Shown: one piece after another, positions 32,488 through 45,478 of the stretch | How positions within the stretch are numbered: position 1 is the first letter of the stretch | Layout: every line of letters starts with the position of its first letter | NCBI RefSeq assembly: GCF_020184175.1 | Contig: NW_026083040.1 | Location: forward strand, 150,110 to 214,109 | Direction of reading: 5' to 3' | Origin: Aphis gossypii | Taxonomy: Eukaryota; Arthropoda; Insecta; Hemiptera; Aphididae | Length of the DNA stretch: 64,000 nt | Position numbers and translations under genes: made by a program | The notes under the pieces: generated by a model | Seen by the model: only the letters and a program-made list of their open reading frames with translations | What the model was told of the DNA's origin: nothing | Databases searched by the model: none

Positions 32488-35400
32488 GCACAGTGGAACT
32501 TCAACTACTTATTATATGTTATACCAAAAAATGTTTAGTCCATAATTATCTATATTTCTTTCTTATATCTATATTTTATATTGATTTAATATCATAATAA
32601 ATGCTTAGTTGAAGTCTAATTGGTTTTCTGTTTTTTGTTAATCTGCATTTTAAGTACCTACCTATCTATTTTATTTAATAGGACTTACGAATAACATTAG
32701 TAGGTAAGTAATCAAGAGTCGAGACACATTAAAGGTATATTTTAATAATGATAGCATACTGAAAAATTTAATTGATGTTCACAGATATAATATAGATAAT
32801 TAATTAGTATGATTTATATCTATATCTGTTATGACTATTATAGCCATTTATAAATGCATGGTAGGTATGTAAAATATGAGATACATCCGATATATCTTAT
32901 TGCTGTTAAATAATCATATAATATTTATGTTATATTTTAGTATTTAAAAACTTTCTTAGAACATAAATAAGCAGTTTTATTATAATGTTTTTCGTCTGTT
33001 TCGATAAAACACATATTTTATGTTTAATAAAACATAGTTTTAACATAAATTTCATGTTTGGTGAAACAGAATTTTAACATAATTTTAACATCAAATTGAC
33101 GTTTACTATTTTGTTATATTTATGTAAATATTACATAATTATCAAGTAAATTTTCGCGGACATTTGCAGTTCGTATAATGTTAAATTTACGTAAGTTTTA
33201 CAATAATTTTTAACGTTTTAAGTAAACTTAAAACATTTATAAAACATAAATATTACAAATTTTTGCACAGTGGGAAGAGAACTAATGAAGATATAACTCA
33301 TACTCAAAAAACTTTTAAATGTAGGAAGCAATTGATCTGGTCCCCTGAAAAGGAAAGTTCTTCTTTTATGCAAATAAGTACTTCTTATCAAGATACTGAA
33401 GCTTCTCCTATTAATTTAAATAGTTATCAGCAGGTAAATTAAAAGTTTACTCTTTCAAAAAGTTTTACTATATTTTATACATACATATATATGTATATAA
33501 ATTAAGATATCAAGATACAGCATATAAAAAAATTATATTTATATTTAAAAATCTTGATCACATTTTTCCAACATTATAAAACACTAAAATAGCATAGTCA
33601 CATATATTTAATTATTTGTTTGTTTATAATGGTTAAATTTAATTGAATAGAATTTATCTGCAAATTTGAAAAATATTCAAGATAATATCATTTTACCAAA
33701 AGGGTGGTATATACATGATGATGAAGTTGTTTTAACACATCTTAAAGTAAAATATGAGAGGACTGAGGAATCTGTTATAATAGAAAAACAAATTGTAATT
33801 ACTGAAGATCAAAAAATTATGTATTTTGTAAAAGATAACAAAATTACAGAACAATGTTTAGGAATAAAAAATGTAACAAATTCAATAAATGAGAAAATAC
33901 AATGTTCAATTGATCTATTTGATTCTAAGTCTCTCTGTTCAGGAGGTCCGAGTATAATAGATTATCCAGGTATTAATGGTTAATGGTGTAGATAAAATTT
34001 TAAGTTAGAAAATTTAATTTTATGAATATAAATAATTATTTAAGGTATAACAGCTAAGCATGCCATCAAAGATAAAAATAACATCTGGAGGCACAAAAAA
34101 TGTTCCCATATACTACATCAGTCAAATAAAAAAAGGTAAAATAAAATTATTAATACAAATCCCATATACTTATCTGTTTTTTAAATGTTTTGCTTAAGGT
34201 GTAATTGGTGTGAAAGACTATGTAGTATTCATAGAGTTTTTGTATATCGTCAAAAACAAAGGTTGAGAACTAATCTAAAAAAACAAATACGACCAACATT
34301 AACACCGATTCGTGCTAAAATATTTTACAATCTTAATAGGGCAAAATATCTAACACGAAAATCAAATTTAAGGTAAGGTTTTACTATGACTGAAGACTAT
34401 AAATATATATTCTTATTTACCTACATTTTAATTACACATTTATAGATATTAGATAAAAATTGAACAATTAAATAACAAATTAAAAAATATACAAAATGAA
34501 ATGAAAAAATCATCAGAAAATTCGATTAATGAGGTGCTTACAAACAGTACTATGGGTGAGTCACAACAGATATTGATACGTGAAATTTTAAGCACCAGCA
34601 AATATATGCCTAAAAATAAACGGTACTCAGAAAATTGTATGCTTTTATGTATATTGCTTCATATAAGGTATAATTTCATGTTAATCTATTATATTACATT
34701 GACACTTACGTGCATTAATATAAATTGGATCTAATTTTTTATTAATTAAGGTCATCATCAACCTACAATTTTTTAAGAGAGCAGGAGATATTACCACTTC
34801 CTTGCTCAAGAACCATACGTAAATATTTGACTATGGTAAAATGTGATTGTGGTTTTGATGAACATTTTTTCAAGTTATTTAAAAAAAAGATAGGTCTTTT
34901 AAAAGACAATGAGAAACATGGGGTGATTCTCTTTGACGAATTTTTCTTACGGGAAAGTATAAATGTGGATACAAGAAATCTTACGTACTCTGGCTTGGAA
35001 AATTTCGGCAAAGATGAATCCTCCTTAAATTCTGATCAGAAAGCTGATCATGGACTTGTCCTAATGTTCCAAAGCCTAGGCTCCAACATTACTCAACCAA
35101 TTGGAGTCTTTGCTTCTAAGGGATCTGTCAAAGGTAATTATGGAAAAAAATCATTAGACATGTATAATAATAAAATTATTTCAGGTGTTGTACTCACTCA
35201 ATTGATTATTAAAGCAATATCTCTATTGGAAACGTCAGGAGTCAAGGTTGATGGAATTGTTAGTGATGCAGGATCTACCAACAGAAAATTATGGCGTGAA
35301 TTAGGTATTTGTGGTAAATTTGATAATTTAAAAAATTACATTGTACATCCAATGGATGAAAAACGTCGTATATATTTTTTTACTGATGCACCACACTTAA

Positions 35401-37805
35401 TAAAAACTGTTAGAAACAGATTACATAATAATAAAACATTAAAGGTAATTTTTTATATTTATACAATAAAATTAAAATTATAATCTAACTTACAATAACT
35501 TACTCAAACTAGATATCCCCAGAAAAGGAATCTATTAATTGGGAACATTATATTACATTGCATAGTAATGATTTAAAAAATATATCGAAAAGAGTTTGCC
35601 CTAAAATTACCAACAGGCATTTATTTTTGGACAGTTTTTCTAAAATGAATGTGAAGCTAGCCACTCAGGTAAATTCAATGTTAAATAAGTATTGCTTTTT
35701 AAAACATAATAAGAAATATCGTTCTATGAAATGTAGGTGTTTAGCAATTCAGTTTCAGTTGGATTAAAATACTATAGGGAAATTGTTCAAGTAAAAAGTC
35801 TTGAAAATTCCCAGGAAACAGAGTATTTCACTAAATTATTTAATGATATCTTTGATGTTTTAAATAGAAAATTTCCTGCAGAAGGAATAAGAAAAAATTC
35901 TAAAGATTTTGAAGTAAAAATTTATTTTTATTAATCCTATTTTTTATTAAAAAAATTAAAACATATTTTAATATTAGATATTAGAAAATGCACTTATATA
36001 TCTTGATAATTGAGAACATAATTTATTGAAAAAAAAGATTAACGAGTCAGAGTTTTTAACTAAACAGACTGTAGAAGGTCTCCGAGTTACAATTAAATCG
36101 ACAATAGAGTTGTCTAACTATTTATTAGATATCGGGTTTCATTATGTTTTATCCAATAAGATGAACCAAGATAAACTAGAGGTAATAACCAAAGTAAATT
36201 TTAACAAGTGATAATTACCAAATTTTATTATAATAAGTATTTATACTAGCATGGTTAACTTAACAATTAACACTGAGCTATACTTTATTTTAATTACAAG
36301 AGTATAAGCTATTTTTAAGAGATGGTAATCGCGTTGAGTGAATAAAATAGCTATATTCTTATATAATGATAAAAATGTTTTGTTTTATTAATATTAGCAA
36401 TTTTTTGGGATAATTCGTCAATCTACTGGACCAAACGATGCGCCAAAAACTCTCCGACATTTTTACAAGCATATAAAATTTTATCAGCTTACTCAATTTT
36501 AAAACCGCCCAAGTCGGGGAATTGTACTATATTAGAAACTAACCCTACCTCAAATCTAAAACTTACTCTAGACGACATTAAACAAGTTTTTGATGCTGAT
36601 GAGTCGATTAGGTCCATCAAAATTAAAGAGTTGGCTTCTAGATTAGATAAAATTGCTGATATGGGTACATGGGAAGCTGATGAACTTTTGGATCACGATT
36701 ACTGCCAATCTCCTATAAAAGATTGCATAACATATTATATATGTGGTTATGTAAGCAGACAAATATTAAAACATACAAAATGTACTAGCTGTAAACTAGC
36801 TATACAAACAGTTAAATATTACTGTTTAGGTACCTAGTTATTATCTAAATAAAATATTAATAAATGTATAACAATTTTATTTACATGTTCAGCTGGAAAT
36901 TCGTCAATTGCACCTGAAACAATACTAACAAATTTGAAATCTCGAGGAAATTTAATTCATCCGAACCGGGGATTTTTCAAATTAATTTGTGATTTAGAGA
37001 AGTCGTTTGAAAAATATTGCAACACAGAGCATGTATTTCAAGATTGTGTGGATGACTTTTTATCTCAAAGTGACCACTTAATTTCATTCCCATGCTTGGA
37101 ACACAGAACTGATATACTAACATATATTATAAGTTACTATATTATCATGAGAATGAGGCAACATACTGCTCTCCGCAATAGAGATCTAAAAAAGAAAAGC
37201 TCACATTTAAAAAAACATTCTAAATTATTAAAACATTGATTACTTATTTTAAATTAATACAAAATATGACACTAGGTATACTCACCTTATTCTTCTTTAT
37301 GTTGAGTCTTTATTTGTACAATACCATCTACTATCCTCTCATCTTGATAATATTAGGTATATATAATTCTTACACTTTACATTATTTGAATTCACATTCA
37401 ATTTACTAATTCAGAAATAAAAACATTAAAATAATTATAATCAATAATTCAAATAAATTAAAAAATTTAAATTGTATTTTGTCGGTTTTTCCATATCTAT
37501 TTCTGCACATATTTAAAATTACCATAATTTCCAATTATTATTTATATGGTTTTCAGCAATAAAGTACTCATTACAAATTAGTAACCATATATAATAAATA
37601 ATAATATAACAATATAAATTTAATTTTCAACAATATAACACATGGGTTTTTCAGGTCCTCCATACACATTAATAGCTTATGATAATCACCACCAGACTAC
37701 AGCACAATCGGTTAATTTCCCCCACCAAAAAAAGTCCGTAACAAAACTGGGCCGCTGTTTTGATTTTCGTTTCCAGTCCATAGTATCTTAGTTCGTGGTT
37801 CAGAC

Positions 37806-38489
37806 CACGGCCTTATGAACTAAGCTGATAACATTATCTTACCTATTATGCAGGACTGGTCATGGTATGGTTGGAGGGTGTGGGGGGTCGAAGTGTAATA
37901 CACCAGGCGGAATGCGGGGGGATACTTTTGGAACTAATAATAATGTCATCTAGTTTCATAAGTATCCACTAAAACAGCGCTAGTAATGCAAAAAGGAAAA
38001 TATCCCCCCAAATTTCGCCTGTTGTAAAACATTCATAGATATTCTCTAATATCTATGAAAACATTTCGTAACCACAATATTCATCTCGTATAATATGGGT
38101 ATATATACATTTTATTATTTTACTGTAAAATTATTATATATGTATGTATTATAACCTGTCATTTGTGGTACAATCATTGTACAAATTTTAAAATTTTCAA
38201 TTACCAATCTAAATAACTGGTGAAATTTTCAAGTATCTACGACTTATACTTTTTGAATTATAACAAATATTTAAATTCGTTTGACTCGTTTGAGGAAAAA
38301 ATATCGTTAGCGTTACACGATTTCGTAAAAATTTAAAACTCAAACGCTAATAACATTGTAACGTCACAGTATTTTTTGTACCAATATTATTATAATTACA
38401 AACATACCTGTACCCATATTGCCACTAATGAGCGTACCTTATTTATACATTATTATGTTTATCGCGCGCTAATGCAGAAATGACCGCAG
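37806..38489. other. Intergenic region with a small MITE-like inverted repeat
   Basis: 37904-38021 is flanked by CAGGCGGAAT and its inverse (ATTTCGCCTG), with GGGGGGATA / TATCCCCCC just inside, 118 bp in all. 38035-38062 is a short palindrome around ATAGATATTCTCTAATATCTAT. 38215-38345 resembles 39925-40055 (dispersed repeat). No gene seen. Confidence 0.5.
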
Positions 38490-39540
38490 CGTTATGCAAT
38501 TAATGTTCCCCGTCCCCCCCTTCACCATGCAGTGTTCGTCGCGACGTGCCGCGGTTGTCTGCCGCCCGTCGCCTCCAGCGCTTTCGTCGCGTCCGCCGGT
38601 ACGGCCCGCAGGCAACTATACTGTACACCCCGAAATATTGTATCATTCCCACAACACGACGACACTGACCTGCCCCACTAACGACAAAAAGCTCCGCCGC
38701 CGGCAACCGGACACCACAGTCGCCGGGTCTCCGCTCAACAAAAATCACTTTTTTCACGGCCTTACACCTGTCTGGTTCACGACGATTCACCTGCCTGGTT
38801 GACACCATCCACCCGTCTGTTCGACAAATTCCGTGCACCACTTCATCAAAAGAAAATTGATACGCCACCGTCTGGATCATCACCAACTAAACCCCAGTGT
38901 CCAGCCACGATGATGGGCTGAGATCACCCACGAGGGCCCGGGCGGCGGCCGAAAATTGCTCCAGCCACCACAACCATGCAGCCACGTCAAAATTCAATGT
39001 CGTAATATGTTTTTATTTCCCCTGTCCCCCCTTTTACCAGCACGCTTTCCCGGTAACCCTGCGAGGGCACGCCATGATTGACATGGCGTGTGGCCTCCTG
39101 TGGGCCGGGAAAGTATACATCCTATTGTTATTATTTTATAACTGCCGTGTGCCATCCTATTATTATTATTTTATAACTGCCGTGTGCCATCCTATTATTA
39201 TTATTTTGTAGCTACCATGCGCCACCTATCATATTGTTTAAAAAAAACTGTCATCTTATTATTTATAATGTTAAATATTACCCTAAAGAGGTCAATCTAA
39301 TATATCCACGTGATTACCATAATACAAATCTTACTATTTTAATATTATTTTCCCCCTCAATAAATCCTCGGCATTCACTTGCCGTTGCGTGTTTAAAGCC
39401 TATGAGCTCCACCGACTTGGCCCTCGGGTCATCACGCGGTGCGGCTCGTAGGTCACCGCAAAAGTGTTCCCCTTTTGTCGTGGGTGGTTTACGGAGCCCT
39501 AAAAAGCTCCGGATTCTCACAACATGTTTCCTCTAATTAC
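38490..39540. repeat. GC-rich block with stem-loop and 34-36 bp tandem repeats
   Basis: Sharply GC-richer than its surroundings. 39045-39113 can fold as a stem: outer CTTTCCCGG/CCGGGAAAG and inner CACGCCATG/CATGGCGTG with loop ATTGA. Three tandem units of ATCCTATTATTATT... ending in CCGTGTGCC start at 39119, 39153 and 39189. 39375-39535 is another GC-rich segment. Short frames exist on both strands but show no family I recognise. It could be UTR of a non-LTR retrotransposon; not established. Confidence 0.5.
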
Positions 39541-39599
39541 GCTTCAAGTTTTCTCTATATTTGAAGGAAAACTTGGTGTTTAATTTTTTAATCTTACAT

Positions 39600-40801
39600 A
39601 TAATAACAAACAATTTAATGAATTTTCAACTCAAAAATAATTTGCAAATATTCATGGTTTTGACGAATTTTTGTCAATATTTGAACTTCAAATGCTAATA
39701 AAAAAAATTGTGCCTATGTATTCTTATAATTTTTTAATCACTATAAGAATAACTTATAAGGAACTTTGTATTACATTTTCAAGTATTTTGATAGGGCCAA
39801 AAAAATTTTATCGACACTTCAAAAATATTTTTTTAGAAAAATTGAAAATTTCAGTTGTCTATAAATACTTCAAAAAAATTCAAAATATTTTAAAAATTAA
39901 ATCACGTAAAGAAAACGCGAATCTTAATAACTGGTAAAATTTTCAAGTATCTACGACTTATACTTTTTGAATAATAACAAATATCAAAAATCGTTTGAGG
40001 CTAAACCGTTATTTAACGCGGTTTTGTAAAAATTTAAATTTCAAACACTCATAAAAATTTTTTGTCTGAATCCAGTAGTTTTTTTTACAGATATTTGAAG
40101 AAAAATTTATGGAGAACCTTGTACCAAATTTTCAAAACTTAGTTATAAAAGAAAAAAATTTTATGATTTTTCAACTTCAAAATTACTTGCAAATTTTCGC
40201 GTTTTCGACAGATTTCGTAAAAATTTGAACTATAAACTCTTATAAAAAAAAAATTGTGACTAACGATTTTTAATTTTTTTTAGCTACAATAAAAACAACT
40301 CATAAGGAACCTTGTATTAAATTTTCAAAACTTTTTGGTCATCCAAAAATTTTTTATCGACAAAAAAATTTCTCAAAAAAATCGAAAATTTCAGTGGTCT
40401 ATAAATAACTCAAAAAAAGTCAAAATTTTTTGAAAATTTAACTATATACGGATACTACTGACATTAACATTTGGTGAAAATTTCAAGTATTTTCAGTGAT
40501 TAGTTTTTGAATTACAACCATAAAAAAAAATCGATTTGGTCGAAAACTGGTTTTGCGTAAAAATTGCCGTTTTTCCGTCATTTTTTTTTTTTGTTTTTCT
40601 CGATTTTTTTGAAAACTGTTGGAAAATGTTAACTTTTTACCTCTATAATACACCAAGGATATTCACTTTTACATCGGAAACCACCCCCATAGTTTGAAAT
40701 TGGAGCATTATTTCGACTAGTTATGCTGTACACAGACACACAAAAAAAAAAAACACACATCATTGTAAAATCAATACATTCATCACTTCGTTCAGAATCT
40801 A
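39600..40801. repeat. Low-complexity dispersed repeat with about 530-bp internal period
   Basis: A/T homopolymer-rich sequence. 39745-39945 and 40275-40475 repeat the same order of blocks (ATAAGGAACCTTGTATTA, TTTTATCGACA, GAAAATTTCAGT, GTCTATAAATA, GGTGAAAATTTCAAGTAT). It ends near 40801 in ...TTCATCACTTCGTTCAGAAT, directly against the Polinton fragment. I recall this class as abundant in aphid genomes; that is memory, not a search. Confidence 0.6.
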
Positions 40802-41552
40802 AAACGTTAAATTATTTCTTAACTCAATAGCTTATCCATATGATAACTTGAATTTAGATTTTACGAAAAATAATTTCATCTTATTATATGATATGTATAC
40901 ATCGTTTCAAGAATCGTACTATGAAACAAATATACGAAACCCCATATTAAGTCCCTCTACTTTTCTATCGGACGCTCCAATTGTAGTTATCGATACTTCA
41001 AAACAGAACGATTCGGCTACAGCATCATCAGTAGATGTTCAATTGGAAATTGAAGCATCGGAATCTCTTACAGGTGTAACTGCTTATTGTTTATTAATTC
41101 ATGATCGCATTGTTGAATATGTACCTTTTACTAGAGAAGTAAGAAAACTAGTGTGAATAATATTAAAAAACTGATTTATTTAAAATACTTGATGTTAAAT
41201 ACTATTAATTAATTTAAAATAAATAAACAAAATGATAATAGAAAAAAAATGTTTTTATTTATTTCAGAAATTTAAACGAAAATGATTCGTTTAACTAATA
41301 ACTAATCATGTTTTATTTTCAGTAAAAGTAATAGGGAGATTTTTTATACTGAAAGAAGGACATTCCGCTTTAAACATTTTTCGTGTCCCTATAAAAATGG
41401 AGCCAAACGCCTCATGGTTTCCCTGAAACAACGTGGTGCGTCTGACTCCATTTTACAGCGGGAATTTCTTATACTGCAAGGGGACAATACCCACTCAAAC
41501 TTTTTTCATCTCCGCTGAAAAATGGAGCCAGACGCCCCATATTTATACTACT
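40802..41552 (+). pseudogene. Second Polinton capsid 3' end and flank, fragment
   Basis: Nearly identical to 10865-11613: the last 116 codons of the major capsid frame (to TGA near 41156) and the same 3' flank including the 126-bp-spaced repeats. Differences are scattered substitutions (for example GACGC for AATGC near 40970) and a few indels. The capsid part is in frame but lacks its first 290 codons. The 5' boundary abuts the dispersed repeat at a shared ACGTTAAA. The 3' boundary joins the DNA polymerase gene. Confidence 0.9.
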
Positions 41553-44388
41553 TCTGGAGTCTTCATTATTAGCTTTAGCATACCTCATACTTACTTGTGT
41601 CAAACCGCCTCGAATTCCTATAAAAAATTTATATATTATATATGTAAATTTTTATATATAATTATTAAAATTACCCTTTTCAATCATCAACAGCATATCA
41701 TACTCTGTGAGTAACTCTAATTTGACTCTGGTATATTTTAACATACAATCAAAGGAGAATCCTGGTGCTGTATAGTAAAAAGATGGGTCCAAACAGTATG
41801 TGGTTAAATATAGGTCTCTGAAGTTCTCAAACACGTCAGCCAACAATAAAACATCAATTTTCAGATATAGATCACTGTATTCACCCAAAGTCTTGCATCC
41901 AAAGTGACTCCAAACAGTTTTTGCATGTTCATAATCTTCTTCTTGTATATTTGATTCTGTTAGTGTACTGTAGAAATCTGCTTTCTCTGGTAAATTGGTT
42001 TGCTCCAACTTGTTCCAACCATCCGTATACTCATAAGGGTAAACACCTTTACGAGTAACAAGTGGCAAGTCTGCGGTATTAAAATGTTTAGCTGTTTCTC
42101 TAAACTTTTCAAACCCTGGTGTTAATAAATTTTCCGAGAGTGTTGATAAACTTGAAGCCATAAATCTTAATGTGTCGATGAACCGTATTGAAAAGTTGTT
42201 GGAAACGTGTTTTGAAAATGAGATGAACTTTTCTTCACTGTTTGGTATTACAGAAATTTTTTTCCCATTGAGACCGAGTTCAGTTACAATAAAATGTGCA
42301 TCATAATTCGATAAATTGTGAAAAAAACATGGTACAAAATTTGGTGTTTGAAGCTTGAGGTTGCAGGTATTACACAATGTTTGTCGAAATTTACCCGATA
42401 AGTGACAGTGATCAGCAACTTTATGGTTTCCCACAGAGAAACCGTTTTTACATAAATTACATGTCTTACATAAATTATGTGCTTGTTGTTGTTCTGTAGT
42501 AAAGGTTATTGGTATGTTGGTTTGTAGTAATTTTTCAATGTTTTCAGCTATTTCAACGATACTCTTCACAAAATGTTCACCCACATTCTGATTATCTTCA
42601 TCGCCACGAAAAATTAAAGGTGAAGTTGGAATATTAAATTGTTCAAGCAGTTCTGCGGGAACGTCGTTATTTGCTTTAACCATAAAACTATAACTCATGG
42701 CCTCGTGTTTTTGAATAGCTTTTGTATTGTTCCCACATTTTTCATCGGATTTTCTTAGTAGTGCTTCAAAATCAGCATATATAACTATCGGATGTCGCTG
42801 AGTTTTTTTCCATGCGTCGAATTCTAACATCGATCCGGGAGCAGGCATTCGAGGTAAAATTGGTTTGTGTGTTCCGCATATTAACTTGTGTTCTTCAAAT
42901 CGTATGTGTTCATTTAATTCATATTTATTAATATTTAGAGGTTCGAACGATGTAAAGCACCGTTTACAAAATACAGCACTTGCTTTATGTCGGGTTTTCT
43001 GTGATCGTACAAGTCGGGAAAAATTAGAGATGTAGGTAAAATGAGAATTTTCATCATCGGTTATTAGTAACAAGTCGAAATGATCTGTTTTTTCTTCATC
43101 TACCACCTTCAATGGAAACACTTCATATTTTGGAAATTTTTGCGGTGGTTGGAAATGTTTTTCGAGTCCGTAAACATTGACAGTTACGTTAGGATTATTT
43201 TTTTCGAAAATGTTAACCTGATGTAGTTTTGTCGGGAACGTGAGACCGGAAAAATTATATTTTTCTTCGTGTGTTGTATAATTTTCTATACGTTGTTTAT
43301 TTGAACCTGTAATGTGTTTTGCTAATATAGCCCACTTGAAACACTGTTGGTCTGAGTTTTGCGGGTTGATTACAGCTTTTTTCTTTTCGATGAAGTCCGG
43401 TAACGGAATATAAGATGAAGCGCTCATATTCGTATATTGATAAACACCTAATAATAATCCGTCAATACACTGTAGCGTATAACCACTTCCCTTGCTAGAA
43501 TATTCGTCTTGCTCAGCCATTAATTTTATAATACCTTCTTTAACAATTTCCCGTACACCAGTTTCCGAAAAAATTGGTCTAGCTTAGGTCTTAAATGAAC
43601 GGTTCTCTGTTGAATTATCAACATTCGGAATATTGTATGTAGCTTCCAGCTTTAAATTAAACTTGATTGGATGTTTAGACGCTTGTGATTTAAGTAACTC
43701 GACTAATTCTGATTTAATCGAATTAAAAAATTCAACATAGTTTTGAATGTTTTCGATATTTTTTGCGTAATACCATACGACTTTTCTATTTGCAGAAGAC
43801 GAAATTTCGATAAAGCCGGAAAACTGTACAAGAAGTAAACGTGCTTTTTTAGCTTTGATAGCAGACGTAGTGTTTGCGGAAGAAGCACGTTTCCCGTTAT
43901 CGGTTGTAGTGTAAGAATCTTAAAAAAATAAAAACCCTAATTAATATCTAAAAATGTGTTGTCGAAAATGTCGCGAGTGATAAAATATATTTAACTTACC
44001 TGTATTAGCGTCTAGCATTTCATATGCATCCATTGCAATCATACAAATATCGTCATCAGATAACATGTTTGAACCACCAGCTGGTATATCTGGAATAGTT
44101 ATTTGCTGTGCTATCTGTATATCTTCACGTGCGGCGGGTTGGCGATGTGCAGGCACGTTAATGATACCTTGAAAAAATTATTATAAATTAATATCATGAA
44201 TGATGAAAAATAATATTATATAAATACATACCATGAAGATTTTTTTGGTGTCTATTAAGATCTGATTTGTATTTAAATGTCGTAGGGCAAATAGTGCATG
44301 GGAATCGAATTCCGAGATGAGTTTTTATATGAGTCGAGAAATTACGCTTCGCGTTAAAAACCGATGGACACTTATCGCATTTAAACAT
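41553..44388 (-). pseudogene. Polinton protein-primed DNA polymerase B, spliced and truncated
   Basis: Exons on the minus strand fit by site and phase: 44388-44232 (two C2H2 fingers, CDKC...HIKTH and CTIC...HQKNLH), 44167-44000, 43918-41675 and 41617-41553. Exon 3 carries the N-terminal region, an HNH-like zinc segment (DHCHLSGKFRQTLCNTC) and the family B exonuclease motifs: YADFEA (Exo I), FHNLSNYDAHF (Exo II) and YLKIDVLLLADVFE (Exo III). One in-frame TAA interrupts exon 3 at 43586-43584. The gene stops in the early palm (SMRYAKANN) at the junction with the capsid fragment, so polymerase motifs A-C and the thumb are absent. Dead, but otherwise well preserved. Confidence 0.85.
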
Positions 44389-45478
44389 GTTTAAATAAAA
44401 TGTTTAAACACTTGGAAAAATTAACACTGAGAAAAATTGTTAACACTGTTGTGTAACGACTGTGAAAACGCGGTGATAATACGTACGAAATGGTTGTCTA
44501 GAACAGACTGAACGTACATCGACGGGTAACGGAGCAAGTGTCTTAGCATTTGCGGTGATGAAGACAAATTAAGCCAGGGTTAGGTAAAATATTATTTGGG
44601 AATTAGGTATATCACTATAGATTTTTAACTATTTTGGGTATCATTGTATTGAACAGAGCATCGATAAAATTCCTGAAACTGACCTGCACGTGTCGAGAAT
44701 TGACCGGTTGGGACAGGGCATTTTCGATAACAATAGAATACTTATACATGTAGTGTTTTTCGATCAACTAGTCTCGTAATACCCAACGACGTATTGTTTA
44801 ATTTGTAACACATTTTATATATGATTTATATTACTCAGCTAAATATAAAAAAACTATAAAGGTACTTACGTGTCATGAGATCCATATTTAAAAGAAAAAA
44901 AATGTAAAGAAAATGTATGTAGAAATGTGATGTTGCTTGTTGATCGATAAAAATACAACTAATTTCGAAAACTCTGGTTTTCGAAATCTTAGGATACATT
45001 GGACCTAAAAACTAAATTTAGGGTTTATTTTCCCATACATTGATCTGTCTATAGATTTAAAGGAAAGATATTTTAGAAAGAAGGGATTTATTTTAGTGAG
45101 CTGTGTATTCAGACACGAACGTTTTAATTTAAATGTGGGAGAATAGAAGCGTGACAATACGCGGTGACGATCTATGGTGGTCATCGAGGGATGAGGTATT
45201 GCAGGTAGATGAAATATACATTTTGTTTTGATTATACAAATATATTTAGTATAACTACAATATTCTAAATACATCTTATAGAATTATTTCTAAACTCAAA
45301 TCTATGAATAATACTATTGTTTGTAATGCGAACAAGACTCTACATGCTTGTTATACTATAATTTTTCAAATGGTAATATGCCGGTAATATGTGATAACAA
45401 CAGGGATAGATAGCGTTATCTATTGAATATGTGTGTACGGCACGGCCTTAGACTATTAGGTCTGGTGACTCTTGAACT
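44389..45478. other. Upstream flank of the polymerase gene and intergenic DNA
   Basis: No second gene recognised. On the minus strand 44884-44870 reads ATGGATCTCATGACAC followed by GTAAGT, a possible tiny first exon of the polymerase gene, but with nothing to confirm it. The remainder is unremarkable up to the P-like element's left repeat. Confidence 0.35.

Larger units (their letters stand above)
25765..33274 (+). mobile_element. CACTA-like DNA transposon with two genes
   Basis: 7510 bp bounded by a perfect 12-bp inverted repeat CCCACTGTGCAA (25765-25776; inverse 33263-33274). The flanks share AA on each side, a weak 2-bp duplication. It lies between exons 2 and 3 of the P-like transposase gene. 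It carries a DUF4806 gene and a Tnp2-like transposase gene on the same strand, both without visible breaks. The ends contain many copies of AACATAAA/TTTTAAG-type motifs (for example 33000-33260), like CACTA subterminal regions. Superfamily assignment rests on the CACTG-containing terminus and the transposase. Confidence 0.75.
25300..37239 (+). pseudogene. P-element/THAP9-like transposase, interrupted and mutated
   Basis: Exon 1 (25300-25497) encodes a C2CH THAP domain (CSIINC, then CEKHF). Exon 2 is 25577-25687. Exon 3 resumes only after the nested element and ends at 33430. Later exons include 33650-33969, about 34050-34135, 34199-34373, about 34446-34668, about 34751-35134, 35186-35442, about 35514-35668, about 35736-35922, about 35981-36180, about 36400-36832 and 36892-37239. 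The RNase H-like core is recognisable: an Asp in LFDEFFLRES, VSDAGSTNRKLW, and an Asp in FTDAPHLIKTVRNRL; then TVEGLRVTIKSTI and YICGYVSRQ. Lesions: TGA at 36011-36013 in the LDN-x-E helix and a frameshift near 36445-36465. Some exon borders are approximate. Not functional as it stands. Confidence 0.8.
24946..37805 (+). mobile_element. P-like (THAP) DNA transposon carrying nested insertions
   Basis: Long terminal inverted repeats at 24946-25077 and 37686-37805. Read inward, both contain GAACTAAGATACTATGGACT, a GCGGCC block, TTTTGTTACGGAC, GGTGGGGGAAATTAACCGA and CTGGTGGTGA. They enclose a THAP-type P transposase gene (25300-37239). Removing the 7.5-kb insert at 25765-33274 leaves about 5.35 kb. 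The outermost bases are uncertain because both ends lie in hairpins, and I found no 8-bp target duplication. Confidence 0.8.

Noticed and set aside
38494..39211. Several 100-130 codon frames in the GC-rich block
   Set aside because: Open on both strands because of high GC content, with no recognisable domain and no splice context.
39360..39540. Possible rRNA or tRNA-like gene in the GC-rich segment
   Set aside because: No cloverleaf, A/B box pair or rRNA core sequence could be found by eye.
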